The notes below the pieces were generated by a model. That model worked only from the letters and a program-made list of their open reading frames with translations, did no database searches and was not told where the DNA came from. Positions 23,126-31,869 of a stretch of 33,249 nt of DNA are shown piece by piece (the first letter of the stretch is position 1; each line of letters begins with the position of its first letter). Both the position numbers and the translations under genes were made by a program. The DNA is taken from assembly GCA_050290145.1 (NCBI GenBank), contig JBNKHC010000137.1, positions 1 through 33,249 of the forward strand. The letters run 5' to 3'. This DNA is from Pelagibius sp050290145. Its GTDB lineage: Bacteria > Pseudomonadota > Alphaproteobacteria > Kiloniellales > Kiloniellaceae.

Positions 23126-23893
23126 TCAGGCGGCGTGGATGCCGTGCAGCGTTTCGCCGATCACGTGTCGGCGAACCTGCTCGTCGTTCAGCGCGCGTTC
23201 GGGGACGTCGTCGGCGATGATCCGGCCCTCGTAGAAGGCCAGGACCCGGCTGGCGTAGCGGCCGACGATCTCCATGTCGTGCTCGACAAAGAGAATGGTG
23301 ACCTTCTGGTCCCTGAGGGCGCCGATAACGATATCCATCAGTCCGAACTTCTCGGCCGCCGTCACCCCGCTCGTGGGCTCGTCGAGCATCAGGAGCCTGG
23401 GGCGATGGACGGTCGCCATGGCAATGTCGAGAAGCTTGCGCACCCCCTGGGGCAGCGTCTGGGCGAGCTGGTCGCGATAGTCGGCGATCTGATAGCGTTC
23501 CAGCGTCTCCAGGCAGCGATCGACCCGCTCCGCCGCGTCAAGCGGCTTCCAGAAGGGGACGGCGCCCTCCTCGGCGATTCCCATGGCAATCATCAGATTC
23601 TCGAAGGCGGTGGCGGTGCCGAAGAGTTGGGGGATCTGAAAGGAGCGGCAGATTCCGATGCCCGTCGCGTCCTCGGGATTGAAACCGGTGATGTCGCGGT
23701 CCTCGAAGTAGATCTTGCCGCTGGTCGGCGTCAGGTAGCCGGTGACCATGTTGACGAAGGTCGTCTTGCCCGCTCCGTTCGCCCCGATGACACCGATCAC
23801 CTCGCCGTCGTCTATGCGGACGTTGACGTCGTCGGCGGCCGTAACGGCGCCGAAGACCTTGTTCAGATTCTCAGCGCGAAGTACCGCTGGCAT
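23126..23893 (-). CDS. Liv-type (HAAT) ABC transporter ATPase, LivG-like
   Basis: 255 residues. Walker A GANGAGKTT, Q-loop CRSFQIPQLFGTATAFENL, a signature reading LPQGVRKLLDIAMA in place of LSGGQ, Walker B LLMLDEPTSGVT and H-loop FVEHDMEIVGRYASRV. The changed signature is common in LivG-type proteins of distant HAAT systems. The start overlaps the end of the upstream permease by 23 bases; the next ATPase begins 19 bases after its stop. Confidence 0.9.
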   Translation of the reverse strand: MPAVLRAENLNKVFGAVTAADDVNVRIDDGEVIGVIGANGAGKTTFVNMVTGYLTPTSGKIYFEDRDITGFNPEDATGIGICRSFQIPQLFGTATAFENLMIAMGIAEEGAVPFWKPLDAAERVDRCLETLERYQIADYRDQLAQTLPQGVRKLLDIAMATVHRPRLLMLDEPTSGVTAAEKFGLMDIVIGALRDQKVTILFVEHDMEIVGRYASRVLAFYEGRIIADDVPERALNDEQVRRHVIGETLHGIHAA

Positions 23894-24833
23894 CCTCGCC
23901 CTCCCTCGATTTCTCGATCAGACTCCAGAGACCGCCCGGCAGGAACATGATCACCGCCAGCAGGCAGCCGCCGACGACGAACTGCCAGGCGTTCGGCGCA
24001 TACTCGATCGCAAAGCTGCGCAGCACCTCGAAGACCACAGAGCCGATCAGCGGCGCGAGAACATTGCCTACTCCGGAGAGTACCGTAACGAAGACGAACT
24101 CGCCGGACTGGATCCACCACACCATCTCAGGGTCGACGTGGCCGATCGCAATCGCTGCCAGGGCGCCGCCGGCCCCGGCGAGGACTCCGGCAAGAACGAA
24201 CTTGAAGTGGACCGCGAGGCGGGGCGAATAGCCCAGGTACTCGACGCGCAGTTCGTTGTCGCGGATCGCCCGGGTCAGGCGCCCCATGGTGCTGTCGAGG
24301 TATCGGTCGATGAAGAGACAGGCCGCAAGAGCGATGACCGCGGTGAGGATATAGAGAAGCAGCTGTGCCTGGGCCGGGTCGCCCGGCTCGTATCCGAGAT
24401 AGCGCGTCGGCACCACGTTGAATCCGTCGGTGCTGCCCAGGGTCTCGCTCTTCACCAGAAGTCCGTAGAAGATCATCGAGAATGCCAGGCAAAGCATGGC
24501 GAAGAAGATTTCCCGGTAACGCCGCAGCAGGAAGCCGAGCAGAAAGGCCAAGAGTCCCGAGACCGCGGCGCCCAGGACCACCAGGAGCAAGGCGTCGTCG
24601 ATGGGAACGTATTGCGGCAGGCTGCCGACCGTGTAGGCGCCAACGCCGTAGAACAGTCCCTGACCGAAGGACACCAGCCCGGTGCGCCAGAGGATCATCA
24701 GGCCCAGGACGACGAGTCCCTTGGCAAGGCTGATGATCAACAGGAAGGTCGCCCATCCGGGCAGGAAGGCGCAGAGTGCCAGGACCAGCGGCGCGCCGAT
24801 GTAGAGAACCTTCCTGGACCACGACTGCTTCAT
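23871..24833 (-). CDS. Liv-type (HAAT) ABC transporter permease, LivM-like
   Basis: 320 residues with about ten hydrophobic segments. Family marks: RTGLVSFGQGLFYGVGAYTVG near residues 50-70, TDGFNVVPTRYLGYEPGDP as the periplasmic loop, and RLTRAIRDNELRVEYLGYSPRLAVHFKFV as the ATPase-contact loop. The start codon shares one base with the stop of the other permease (TGATG), indicating coupled translation. Confidence 0.9.
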   Translation of the reverse strand: MKQSWSRKVLYIGAPLVLALCAFLPGWATFLLIISLAKGLVVLGLMILWRTGLVSFGQGLFYGVGAYTVGSLPQYVPIDDALLLVVLGAAVSGLLAFLLGFLLRRYREIFFAMLCLAFSMIFYGLLVKSETLGSTDGFNVVPTRYLGYEPGDPAQAQLLLYILTAVIALAACLFIDRYLDSTMGRLTRAIRDNELRVEYLGYSPRLAVHFKFVLAGVLAGAGGALAAIAIGHVDPEMVWWIQSGEFVFVTVLSGVGNVLAPLIGSVVFEVLRSFAIEYAPNAWQFVVGGCLLAVIMFLPGGLWSLIEKSREGEDASGTSR

Positions 24834-25729
24834 CAGATCTTCCTCGCCTTCTGCCGCATGAAGAGCCCCTCGGGCCGGAATACCAGGACCAGCGTCATCA
24901 CGCCGTAGATGACGAAGAGCTCGACCTGGGGCAGCAGATGGACGGAGGCCGCCCGTGCGATACCGACGACGACCGCGCCGATGATGGCGCCCCAGACCGA
25001 TCCCATGCCGCCGATGACGACGATCGCAAAGGCCAGAACGATGACTTCGACGCCGATGCCCGGTGCCACCGAGATCATCGGCGCCGTCACCGCCCCGCCC
25101 AGCGCGCCCAGAATGGCCCCGAGGATGAATGTCGCGGTGAAGACCCTGCTTACATTGACCCCAAAGGCCGACGCCATCTCCGGGTCATGGATGACGGCGA
25201 CGAGGATACGGCCCCGGGTGGTCCTGTTGAGCACGAACCAGGTCGTTGCCGCCATGAACACGGCCAGGCCGATCAGGGCGAGATCGTAGTTCGAATAGGT
25301 CAGGCTGCCGAAGGCCGTGTTGCCGAGCAGGAGGTATGGCTCGAAGGCAAAGTAGGGGTCGCCGCCCCAGATCCATATCAGCACGTCCTCCAGCATCAGG
25401 AAGATCGCAAAGGTCACGAGGACGAGGATCACCTCATCGCGCCCGTACATGCGGCGCAGAAGAAGACGCTCAATGATCAGGCCAAATACCACGCCGACCG
25501 CAACCGCGCTGAGGAGCATGGCCAAGAAGCTGCCGAAGTCCGGAAAGCCCTCGCGGAACCACCAGCCGATCACCGTTGCCGAGAGGTAGGCCCCGAAGGC
25601 GTAGAACGAACCGTGCGCCACGTTCAGGATCTTCATGACGCCGCAGATCAGCGTCAGACCCAGGGCGACGAGAAACAACCACGACGCAAAGACCATCCCG
25701 TCGATCAGGATGGCGATAGCGGTCAACAT
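24833..25729 (-). CDS. Liv-type (HAAT) ABC transporter permease, LivH-like
   Basis: 298 residues, mostly hydrophobic. It has the LivH pattern FLVALGLTLICGVMKILNVAHGSFYAFGAYL near the N-terminus, a contact loop IHDPEMASAFGVNVSRVFTATF and the C-terminal FRPEGLFMRQKA. GGAGGT lies 5 bases before the ATG. It is 128 bases downstream of the binding-protein gene and forms the translocation channel with the LivM-like protein. Confidence 0.9.
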   Translation of the reverse strand: MLTAIAILIDGMVFASWLFLVALGLTLICGVMKILNVAHGSFYAFGAYLSATVIGWWFREGFPDFGSFLAMLLSAVAVGVVFGLIIERLLLRRMYGRDEVILVLVTFAIFLMLEDVLIWIWGGDPYFAFEPYLLLGNTAFGSLTYSNYDLALIGLAVFMAATTWFVLNRTTRGRILVAVIHDPEMASAFGVNVSRVFTATFILGAILGALGGAVTAPMISVAPGIGVEVIVLAFAIVVIGGMGSVWGAIIGAVVVGIARAASVHLLPQVELFVIYGVMTLVLVFRPEGLFMRQKARKI

Positions 25730-25754
25730 ACTCGACCTCCGGAAACGAAAACCC

Positions 25755-25789
25755 TGGTCCTTGCCAAGGCGCCGACAAGCGCGGGACCA
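25755..25789 (-). other. Hairpin between binding-protein and permease genes
   Basis: TGGTCC (25755-25760) pairs with GGACCA (25784-25789), with a further short CTTG/CAAG pairing inside. There is no T tract. Such hairpins often give the binding-protein mRNA greater stability than the membrane components. Confidence 0.4.
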
Positions 25790-25857
25790 CCGGGATTCTC
25801 CACCCGATGGCGCCCGCGCCTGCAGCGTCTAGGGATGTCCGTGCAACCGAGTTGGCG

Positions 25858-27177
25858 TCAGTTGCAATCGGCTCCTTCCATGCCGCCGGCAATCCAGTCA
25901 ACGCTCTTCATGCCTTCCGGCGGATTCACGCAGGAAGCCGGATAGCGGGCGACATCCACGACGGTCACTTCGCCGATGTTGTCATCCCACTTGGTGACGC
26001 CATAGGCCATCTCCGTGATGGCCTGGTGACCGTTTCCGAGGGCCATGTCGACGGTGGTGCTAAAGGATTCGAACTTCTGCCCCTTCAGGCCCGCCGCAGC
26101 CTCTTCCGCACTCGGGCGCTTGCCGCCGTTGGCCTTGGCCGCGTTGTCGTAGGCGATCTTCAGGCCCAGCAGCGCCTGTCCCATCTGGTAGGAAGGATAG
26201 GTCGGGGGCGTGGCGAAGCGGTCCCGGTACTGCGTCTGGAGCCAGGTGTTCAGTTCGGAATCGTTGGCATAGACGCCGTAGGGGCCGCGGCCGCCGATGA
26301 TCAGGCCGTCCGGCAGCTTCCGGCCGAGGCGGTACATAGTCGTTTCGCCGGTGGTCATGACCATTTTTGTCTTCGTATGCAGGCCGCGCGCCGCCGACTG
26401 CAGGATGAAGCTTTCCAGGTCACCGCCCCAGAGCGAGGAATGCAGCACGTTGGGCGGAGACACGGAAAGGCTGGAGATCTCGGCGCCGTACTGGCCCTGG
26501 AAGATTTTCGGCCACAGCGGCTCCTTGACCTCGAGTCCAGAGGCCAGGTGCTTTAGTGCCAGGTCGAAGTCGCGCCAGGAATCCTGCCCCCAGGCATAAT
26601 TCTGATTGATGCCCTGGTAGGACTTCACGCCCTTCAGCTTTTCGGCGACATAGTGGGCGGCGCCCACGCTGTCGGCTGTCGCCGTCGAGATCGTGCGGAA
26701 CACGTAGTCGTAGGTCGCATCCTCGAAGATGCGCGGCGTGCCGCAGTCGAAGAGGACGGTGAAGGTCTTGAGCTCCTCGGCGACCGGAGCAACAGCAAGG
26801 CAACTGCCCGAGGAGATGTAGCCGACGACTGCCTCAATGCCCTGGCGCTGGACCATGTTGCGGTACTCGGTGACCTGCTTGGTCGTTCCGCCGGCCTCGT
26901 CCACGTAGACCGGCTCGATCATCAAGCCACCGATACCCGGAGTGTTGTAAGGCGCCGGCAAGGATCCGGCGTTGATGGCCTCGATCACCAGTTCGGCCGC
27001 ATTGCGGGCCGGGATGCCGAAGGGGCCTGCCGCCGCGCCGGTGTAGAAGGCGACGATTCCGACCTTGACGGGCTCCTGTGCCTTCACGCCGGCGCTTGGT
27101 GCCGCCAGAGCGGCGGCAGCGGCGGCAGCGACGGCGATGGCGCGACAGGACGCACCCAGCGAATTGCAGATGGTCAT
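25858..27177 (-). CDS. Liv-type (HAAT) ABC transporter substrate-binding protein
   Basis: 439 residues. An alanine-rich Sec signal peptide (about residues 1-33, ending near GVKAQE) precedes the mature start PVKVGIVAFYTGAAAGPFGIPARNAAELV. The type I binding fold follows, with YVDEAGGTTKQVTEYRNMV, VVGYISSGSCLAVAPVAEE and a C-terminal domain containing SFSTTVDMALGNGHQA. GGAGG lies 5 bases before the ATG. Long members like this bind amino acids, aromatic acids or amides; the ligand is not deducible. It heads the five-gene transporter unit that runs to 22462. Confidence 0.88.
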   Translation of the reverse strand: MTICNSLGASCRAIAVAAAAAAALAAPSAGVKAQEPVKVGIVAFYTGAAAGPFGIPARNAAELVIEAINAGSLPAPYNTPGIGGLMIEPVYVDEAGGTTKQVTEYRNMVQRQGIEAVVGYISSGSCLAVAPVAEELKTFTVLFDCGTPRIFEDATYDYVFRTISTATADSVGAAHYVAEKLKGVKSYQGINQNYAWGQDSWRDFDLALKHLASGLEVKEPLWPKIFQGQYGAEISSLSVSPPNVLHSSLWGGDLESFILQSAARGLHTKTKMVMTTGETTMYRLGRKLPDGLIIGGRGPYGVYANDSELNTWLQTQYRDRFATPPTYPSYQMGQALLGLKIAYDNAAKANGGKRPSAEEAAAGLKGQKFESFSTTVDMALGNGHQAITEMAYGVTKWDDNIGEVTVVDVARYPASCVNPPEGMKSVDWIAGGMEGADCN

Positions 27178-27652
27178 GAATTCCTCCCTATGCTCTTTCG
27201 TATCGTTATTGGCGCCTGTTCACCCGGAGCGCCGCATTTCTATTCGAGCAGAGGAATTAGACCCCGACTTGAACGCAAATATCAACCTTGGAGGATTGCT
27301 ACGAAGTTGGCGCTCAAATGGATCAGCATGCACGTCTTCTTATCGAAACCGCAGAACACGAGCGATTTCTGTCCGTTTCTGCCGTTCCGGCGCAGTGGCG
27401 CGCAGCCTCTTCCTCGGGCCTGCTTGCGCTTATTCGGCGAATAGAGCCCCACAGCGAAACATTGGAGATTGGTTGCCTTCATCCTTCGACCGCCGGCCGC
27501 CCCCCAAAGCGCAGCTCTGTGCGGGTGCAGCAATACCGCCGGTCGACAACTCGCTCTTCGCTGTCCGTGCGGCTGTCGAGTGTCCGCTTGACGGTTCCTT
27601 CTGACCCTCGGTGGTCGTTGAATCGCTTCGGTCATTGAGGAAAGCTCAAGCT
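27178..27652. other. Intergenic region ahead of the Liv-type unit and orphan gene
   Basis: 475 bases with several short open frames on both strands (27282-27638) that overlap one another, have no ribosome sites and match no family. The part near 27256-27285 holds a candidate promoter for the minus-strand binding-protein gene. The remainder looks like degraded sequence. Confidence 0.45.
27256..27285 (-). promoter_or_regulatory. Candidate promoter of the Liv-type transporter unit
   Basis: On the minus strand, TTGATA (27285-27280), 18 bases, TCTAAT (27261-27256), about 78 bases before the binding-protein start codon. Both boxes fit the vegetative consensus moderately. Confidence 0.35.
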
Positions 27653-28240
27653 ATGAACTTGCTTGAGCTTACAGGTCTCAAACGATTTGAAATCCAGCTC
27701 GCCAGGCGCGGTGAGTGGGAAGACTCCTTCTCTGTCGGCGGGAAGGACAAGCAGACGATTAATGATTGGGTCGCCGCCGCAGGCAAAGACGTGGCGATTG
27801 AGAGCTTGTTCTGCGATGCCGCGGGGGAGCTCAAGGGTTTCATCGGATTTCGCCGATGTCTTGAGGAAGAGAACGATCGACTCAACTTCTGGACTGACGT
27901 TATCGCCAAGGCAAAGCAGATGACGGCACAGGATCCAAGGGAGCATGCAGCTGCTTGGCTGGCACATCTCGACCAGCCGTCGCGGTTGGAGTCAGCCCCG
28001 GACAAATTCGAGATGGGAGTTTGGAATCAGTGGATCTCGGCAGGTTCGGTTTTGCTGCATTCGGATCGCTTGACCGAGAGCGCCCTGCGAAGCGGGCCAG
28101 ATTGGCTCAGGCAGGGGGCGACCGCTCCTATCTGTCTCGAGCGTCAATGGGCTGTTCCCGACGAATTCTGGATTGCCACGGTCGTGAGTCGAAAAGAGCG
28201 CGGGAGACATTTCCTGGATCCGGCGCTGCTACTCGAATGA
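27653..28240 (+). CDS. Hypothetical protein
   Basis: 195 residues from ATG 27653; no family is recognised. The sequence is rich in Trp (EWEDSF, INDWVAAAGKDVA, NFWTDVIAKA, AAWLAHLDQP, GVWNQWISAG, EFWIATVV) and has balanced charge, as expected of a real soluble protein. No signal peptide or membrane segment is visible. Codons such as TTG, CTT, CGA and ACA are more frequent than in neighbouring genes, suggesting a different origin. The frame extends to 27611; ATG 27653 is preferred, with GAGGAAAG 9-16 bases upstream as a weak ribosome site. It is flanked by gene-poor DNA on both sides and is not part of an operon. Confidence 0.55.
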   Translation: MNLLELTGLKRFEIQLARRGEWEDSFSVGGKDKQTINDWVAAAGKDVAIESLFCDAAGELKGFIGFRRCLEEENDRLNFWTDVIAKAKQMTAQDPREHAAAWLAHLDQPSRLESAPDKFEMGVWNQWISAGSVLLHSDRLTESALRSGPDWLRQGATAPICLERQWAVPDEFWIATVVSRKERGRHFLDPALLLE

Positions 28241-28581
28241 CCGCGGAGTGGAACGAACCGAATAAGCTATTTCCGCAAGACCGACATCCGCTTCCGACAC
28301 GAAACCGACCACACCAGGAAACCGCTGACTTGCCCGCTGTTGACTTCAGACGGGAAGCGCCAACGTAGGTTCCTGGTTGAATTCTGTCCCCGCAGCCAAC
28401 GCTCAAGGGTCCCTTTGTCCTTGCTGACGGCAGGCGTCCTTGAGTTGCGCTCCGGGGGTTCAGCCGAGGCTGGGCGGTTTGGCGGCGAAGTTCGCGGTGC
28501 AGATGCAGGAAACCGTCGTCAGCCGCTTCGACTGCGAGTAGCCGTACTTTCGGATTCGGCGTAGCGGGAAGTCCGGCCGCC
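28241..28581. other. Intergenic remnant-like stretch
   Basis: 341 bases between the orphan gene and the tctA stop. A plus-strand frame across roughly 28270-28560 is open without a credible start and reads KTDIRFRHETDHTRKPL, a basic low-complexity type often seen in decayed intergenic DNA. No tRNA, terminator with a T tract or insertion-sequence end was found. Confidence 0.4.
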
Positions 28582-30111
28582 TTATCCGGCCTGTCCGCCT
28601 TCTGCCGCCGGCTTTGCGCGCCGCCTGGAGCGTCCCGAGAATATGCCAAAGGCCACCACGGCGATGGTGACGAGCAGGATCGTGAGGGATACCCCCCGCT
28701 CGACGAAGATCAGCGGCGAACCGCGGGAGATGAGCAGGCTCTGGCGCAGCGTTTCCTCTGCCATCGGGCCCAGGACCAGCGCCAGAACCGTGGCGGCGGG
28801 CGAGAAGCCGTAGAGCTTCATGAAGAAGCCCACGACGCCCGCGGCGAACATCAGCCATACCTCGATGATGCTGCCGTGCACGCTATAGGTGCCCATGGTG
28901 CAGACCAGCATGACCGCCGGTGCCAGGATGCGATACGGCAGCTTGAGCATCATGACGAAGACCGGGATGGCGAAGATATTGATGGCCAGGAGCGCCATGT
29001 TGCCAAGGTACATGGAGGCGACGAGGCCCCAGGCGAACTCGGGATTCTGCTCCATCAGCAACGGCCCCGGGCGCAGACCCCACAGCAGGAAGGCCGCCAG
29101 CAGCACGGCAGTCGAAGCGGAGCCGGGGATGCCGAGCGTAAGCAGCGGGATCATCGCGCCGGATGAGGCGGCGTTGTTGGCGCACTCCGGCGCTACGAGA
29201 CCCGGCATGGCGCCTTTGCCGAACTTCTCCGGAGTCCGGGAGGACGACTTCTCGATGGTGTAGGCCATCAGCGAGGCAACCGTCGCCCCGGCGCCGGGGA
29301 CGACACCGATGCAAAAGCCCAGGATCGAGCCTCGAACGAAGGCCATGCGCGACTCGACCCAGTCACGGATGTGCGGCCAGAACTCCTTTTCCTTCTGGTA
29401 CTGGATAATACCGCCGCTCCCCGCGCGATGGAGACCGCGATAGAAGGCGTAGTAGAGCTCGCCCAAGCCGAAGAGGCCAATCGCGATGGGGATAAACTCG
29501 ATGCCGCCGATCAGTTCGGCCGAGCCGAAGGTGAAGCGCTGCATTCCCGTCTCGAGGTCGACGCCGACGGTGCCGAGGGCGAATCCGATCAGCGCGGAGA
29601 TGGCGCCGTAGCGCCAGTGGTCGCCGATCAGGACGACCAGGGTGACCATGCCCATCATCACCAGCATGAAAAACTCCGGCGGCCCGAAGTTGCGGGTCAC
29701 CTGGGCAAAGAGCGCCGCCAGGACCGTGATCAGGATCACGCCTACAGTGCCGCCCACAAAGGAGGCCGCCGCCTGCATGACCAGCGCCGGTCCGGCCCGG
29801 CCTTGCTGAGCGAGGGGATAGCCGTCGAAAGTCGAGGCGACGACCGCCGATTCTCCCGGTGTGTTCAGAAGGATGGACGTAATGGTGCCGCCGTACATCG
29901 CGCCGTAGTAAATCGCGGCCAGCATCATGATGGCCCCGGTGGGGTCCATCCCGAAGGTAAGCGGCAGCAGGATCGAGAGCCCGGCGGCCGGACCGAAGCC
30001 GGGGATGATGCCGATCACCATGCCGATCATCGCGCCCGCCAAGAGATAGAGGAGGTTTATCGGCGAGATGGCGACCGAGAGGCCCAGCAGCAGGTTATCG
30101 AAGAGTTCCAT
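28582..30111 (-). CDS. tctA: Tripartite tricarboxylate transporter large permease TctA
   Basis: 509 residues, normal for TctA. Both signature repeats are visible: IGIIPGFGPAAGLSILLPLTFGM near residue 35 followed by YYGAMYGGTITSILLNTPGESA, and in the second half GVVPGAGATVASLMAY with APECANNAASSGAMIPLLTLGIPGS. It forms the channel of a secondary transporter driven by an ion gradient and supplied by the periplasmic TctC. GAGG lies 7 bases before the ATG. It is the last gene of the tctCBA unit, 66 bases behind tctB. Confidence 0.95.
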   Translation of the reverse strand: MELFDNLLLGLSVAISPINLLYLLAGAMIGMVIGIIPGFGPAAGLSILLPLTFGMDPTGAIMMLAAIYYGAMYGGTITSILLNTPGESAVVASTFDGYPLAQQGRAGPALVMQAAASFVGGTVGVILITVLAALFAQVTRNFGPPEFFMLVMMGMVTLVVLIGDHWRYGAISALIGFALGTVGVDLETGMQRFTFGSAELIGGIEFIPIAIGLFGLGELYYAFYRGLHRAGSGGIIQYQKEKEFWPHIRDWVESRMAFVRGSILGFCIGVVPGAGATVASLMAYTIEKSSSRTPEKFGKGAMPGLVAPECANNAASSGAMIPLLTLGIPGSASTAVLLAAFLLWGLRPGPLLMEQNPEFAWGLVASMYLGNMALLAINIFAIPVFVMMLKLPYRILAPAVMLVCTMGTYSVHGSIIEVWLMFAAGVVGFFMKLYGFSPAATVLALVLGPMAEETLRQSLLISRGSPLIFVERGVSLTILLVTIAVVAFGIFSGRSRRRAKPAAEGGQAG

Positions 30112-30177
30112 CGAACGGCCTCAAGATATCGGACAAGGAATGGCGTGGCGGCAGCGCGTCAATCGCTCGGCGCGGGT

Positions 30178-30624
30178 TCACAGCAGCGACTCGAAGATGC
30201 CCGGCGGCATCGCGGCGTTCAGCCAGAAGCGGAACAATGTGAAAAGGCCGACGGGCAGCAGGACACCCACGAGCAGATTTGTCACGTACCGCCCCCGATT
30301 GAGCACAGAGAGGGAGAGCACCATGAAGATGATCATGCCCGGCAGCGCTCCCAGCCAGTGAGAGGCCGCGATGAGCAATGCGAGCATCGCGGCCACAACG
30401 GCGGTAATCCCCCAGTCCAGGGAGAGGCGCTCATCACTATGCCGGCGGCGGAACTCGACGATCATGGAGTAGAGCGTGAAGGCGACCAGCAGAGACGAGA
30501 TGATCTGCGGAAAGAAGCCGGGGGCGATGCGGCCCCTTGGACTCAGGAAATTGAGGTCGTTGAAGGCAAGCGCGGCGTAGAAAACCGACAGCAGCAGCAA
30601 GGCGACCAGAAATATGAGTCTCAT
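30178..30624 (-). CDS. tctB: Tripartite tricarboxylate transporter small membrane protein TctB
   Basis: 148 residues with four hydrophobic segments, the TctB arrangement. The N-terminus MRLIFLVALLLLSVFYAALAF leads to FLSPRGRIAPGFFPQIISSLL, the conserved PGFFP loop after the first membrane segment. It is separated from tctC by 163 bases that contain a strong hairpin, and its ribosome site is weak, so it is probably made in much smaller amounts than the binding protein. Confidence 0.88.
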   Translation of the reverse strand: MRLIFLVALLLLSVFYAALAFNDLNFLSPRGRIAPGFFPQIISSLLVAFTLYSMIVEFRRRHSDERLSLDWGITAVVAAMLALLIAASHWLGALPGMIIFMVLSLSVLNRGRYVTNLLVGVLLPVGLFTLFRFWLNAAMPPGIFESLL

Positions 30625-30739
30625 GGCAGCACCCGAGTGGAAATCCGCAATTCGATTGAGTCCGGGCAGAGAGGCAACAGTCGTGCAGGGTGCCCCAGTC
30701 GGCGATCCCTAACAAGTCTCGGCCCGGAGGACGATAGAC

Positions 30740-30768
30740 GGCCCGCCCGGCCGAGGCACGGGCGGGCC
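30740..30768 (-). other. Strong hairpin between tctC and tctB
   Basis: GGCCCGCCCG (30740-30749) and CGGGCGGGCC (30759-30768) form a perfect 10-bp stem with a 9-base loop, extended by ACGAT/ATCGT (30731-30735 with 30773-30777). It begins 20 bases behind the tctC stop. Lacking a T tract, it probably stabilises the tctC message or causes partial termination. Confidence 0.6.
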
Positions 30769-30787
30769 GGGGATCGTTCTCGCCAAG

Positions 30788-31777
30788 TTACTGGATGGCG
30801 CCTTTCGCCTTCAGGATCCGGCGGAACTCGTTCTGCATGCCGGCCAGGAAGTTGCTGAAGTCTTCGCCATAGAGGACGGTCTCCGTCAGGTCGTGCTTCT
30901 TGACATACTCCGCCCACTCCGGCGTCTCGACGACCTTTTTCATGGTCGCGATCCACCACTCCTGCGCTTCCTTGGGCGCATCGGGAGGCAGCACGACACC
31001 GCGAGACGCAGAGATGTTCATCTCGTAGCCCTTTTCGCCCAGCGTCGGCACGCCTGCCAGAGAAGCCGGGGTCTTCTTGCCGGTGAAGGCGATAGCCCGC
31101 AGATCACCGGACTCGAGCAGGCCGGATACTTCACCGGGGTTGACCACCATGGCGTCCAGCGCCCCGGAGAGGAGGGCAGTGGTCAGCTCGCCCTGCTGGT
31201 TGAAGGAGATGTACTCGAACTCATAGCCGGCCTTCTCCGCGAGCAGCGTCGGGATGATGAAGTCGACGTTGACCGCGCCCATGCCGCCAACGGCGGGCGA
31301 CTGGGCCTTAGACTGCGCAACCCATTGGTCGAAGTCCTTGATCGGCGAGTCGCGGTTGACGACGATGATCAGGTCATCGGCCGCCAGCAGGGCGATGGGC
31401 GTGAAAGAGGTCGGCCCCCAGGGCGTATCGGCCTTGAGCGGGGTGGTGATAAAGCTGCCCGAGGTCGAGGAGATGTTATAGGGGTCGCCCGCCTGGTTAT
31501 AGAGATAGCCCCAGCCGATGGCGCCACTGCCACCCGGGCGGTTCTCGGCCACAATCTCACCCGGATAGAGATCATATTTCTCCAGGATCGAGATGATGGT
31601 GCGGGACATGATGTCATTGCCGCCACCAGGCCCGAAAGCGATTGTCCAGTTGAGCCGCTTGTCCGGGTCCGGGTAGGCCTGCGCCGAGGCTTCGCTCGAC
31701 GCGAACGCGCCCACAGCGACAGCACAGGCCAGGGCGAGTGCTTTGACAGGCGTGGCAAAGGAATGTCTTGAGTTCAT
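30788..31777 (-). CDS. tctC: Tripartite tricarboxylate transporter substrate-binding protein TctC
   Basis: 329 residues. A Sec signal peptide (about 1-33, ending ASAQA) is followed by YPDPDKRLNWTIAFGPGGGNDIMSRTI, the TctC/Bug start with its GGGND ligand loop, then ENRPGGSGAIGWGYLYN and DAMVVNPGEVSGLLESGDLRAIAFTGKK. ATG 31777 is chosen because GGAGG lies 8 bases upstream; the frame to 31837 adds a non-family leader. It is the first gene of tctCBA and lies 92 bases behind the regulator gene. The ligand is a carboxylic acid in most characterised members. Confidence 0.93.
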   Translation of the reverse strand: MNSRHSFATPVKALALACAVAVGAFASSEASAQAYPDPDKRLNWTIAFGPGGGNDIMSRTIISILEKYDLYPGEIVAENRPGGSGAIGWGYLYNQAGDPYNISSTSGSFITTPLKADTPWGPTSFTPIALLAADDLIIVVNRDSPIKDFDQWVAQSKAQSPAVGGMGAVNVDFIIPTLLAEKAGYEFEYISFNQQGELTTALLSGALDAMVVNPGEVSGLLESGDLRAIAFTGKKTPASLAGVPTLGEKGYEMNISASRGVVLPPDAPKEAQEWWIATMKKVVETPEWAEYVKKHDLTETVLYGEDFSNFLAGMQNEFRRILKAKGAIQ

Positions 31778-31869
31778 AGGACGTACCTCCACTGAGATTT
31801 CCGCAACCCGCTTCTGTTTGGCACAACTGCCGGTCACGATTTTATTGGTTGTTTGTTGCTTGCGGGCCT

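Noticed and set aside
27282..27638. Overlapping plus- and minus-strand frames ahead of the orphan gene, considered as transposase ends
   Set aside because: Neither strand shows transposase motifs, terminal repeats or target duplications.
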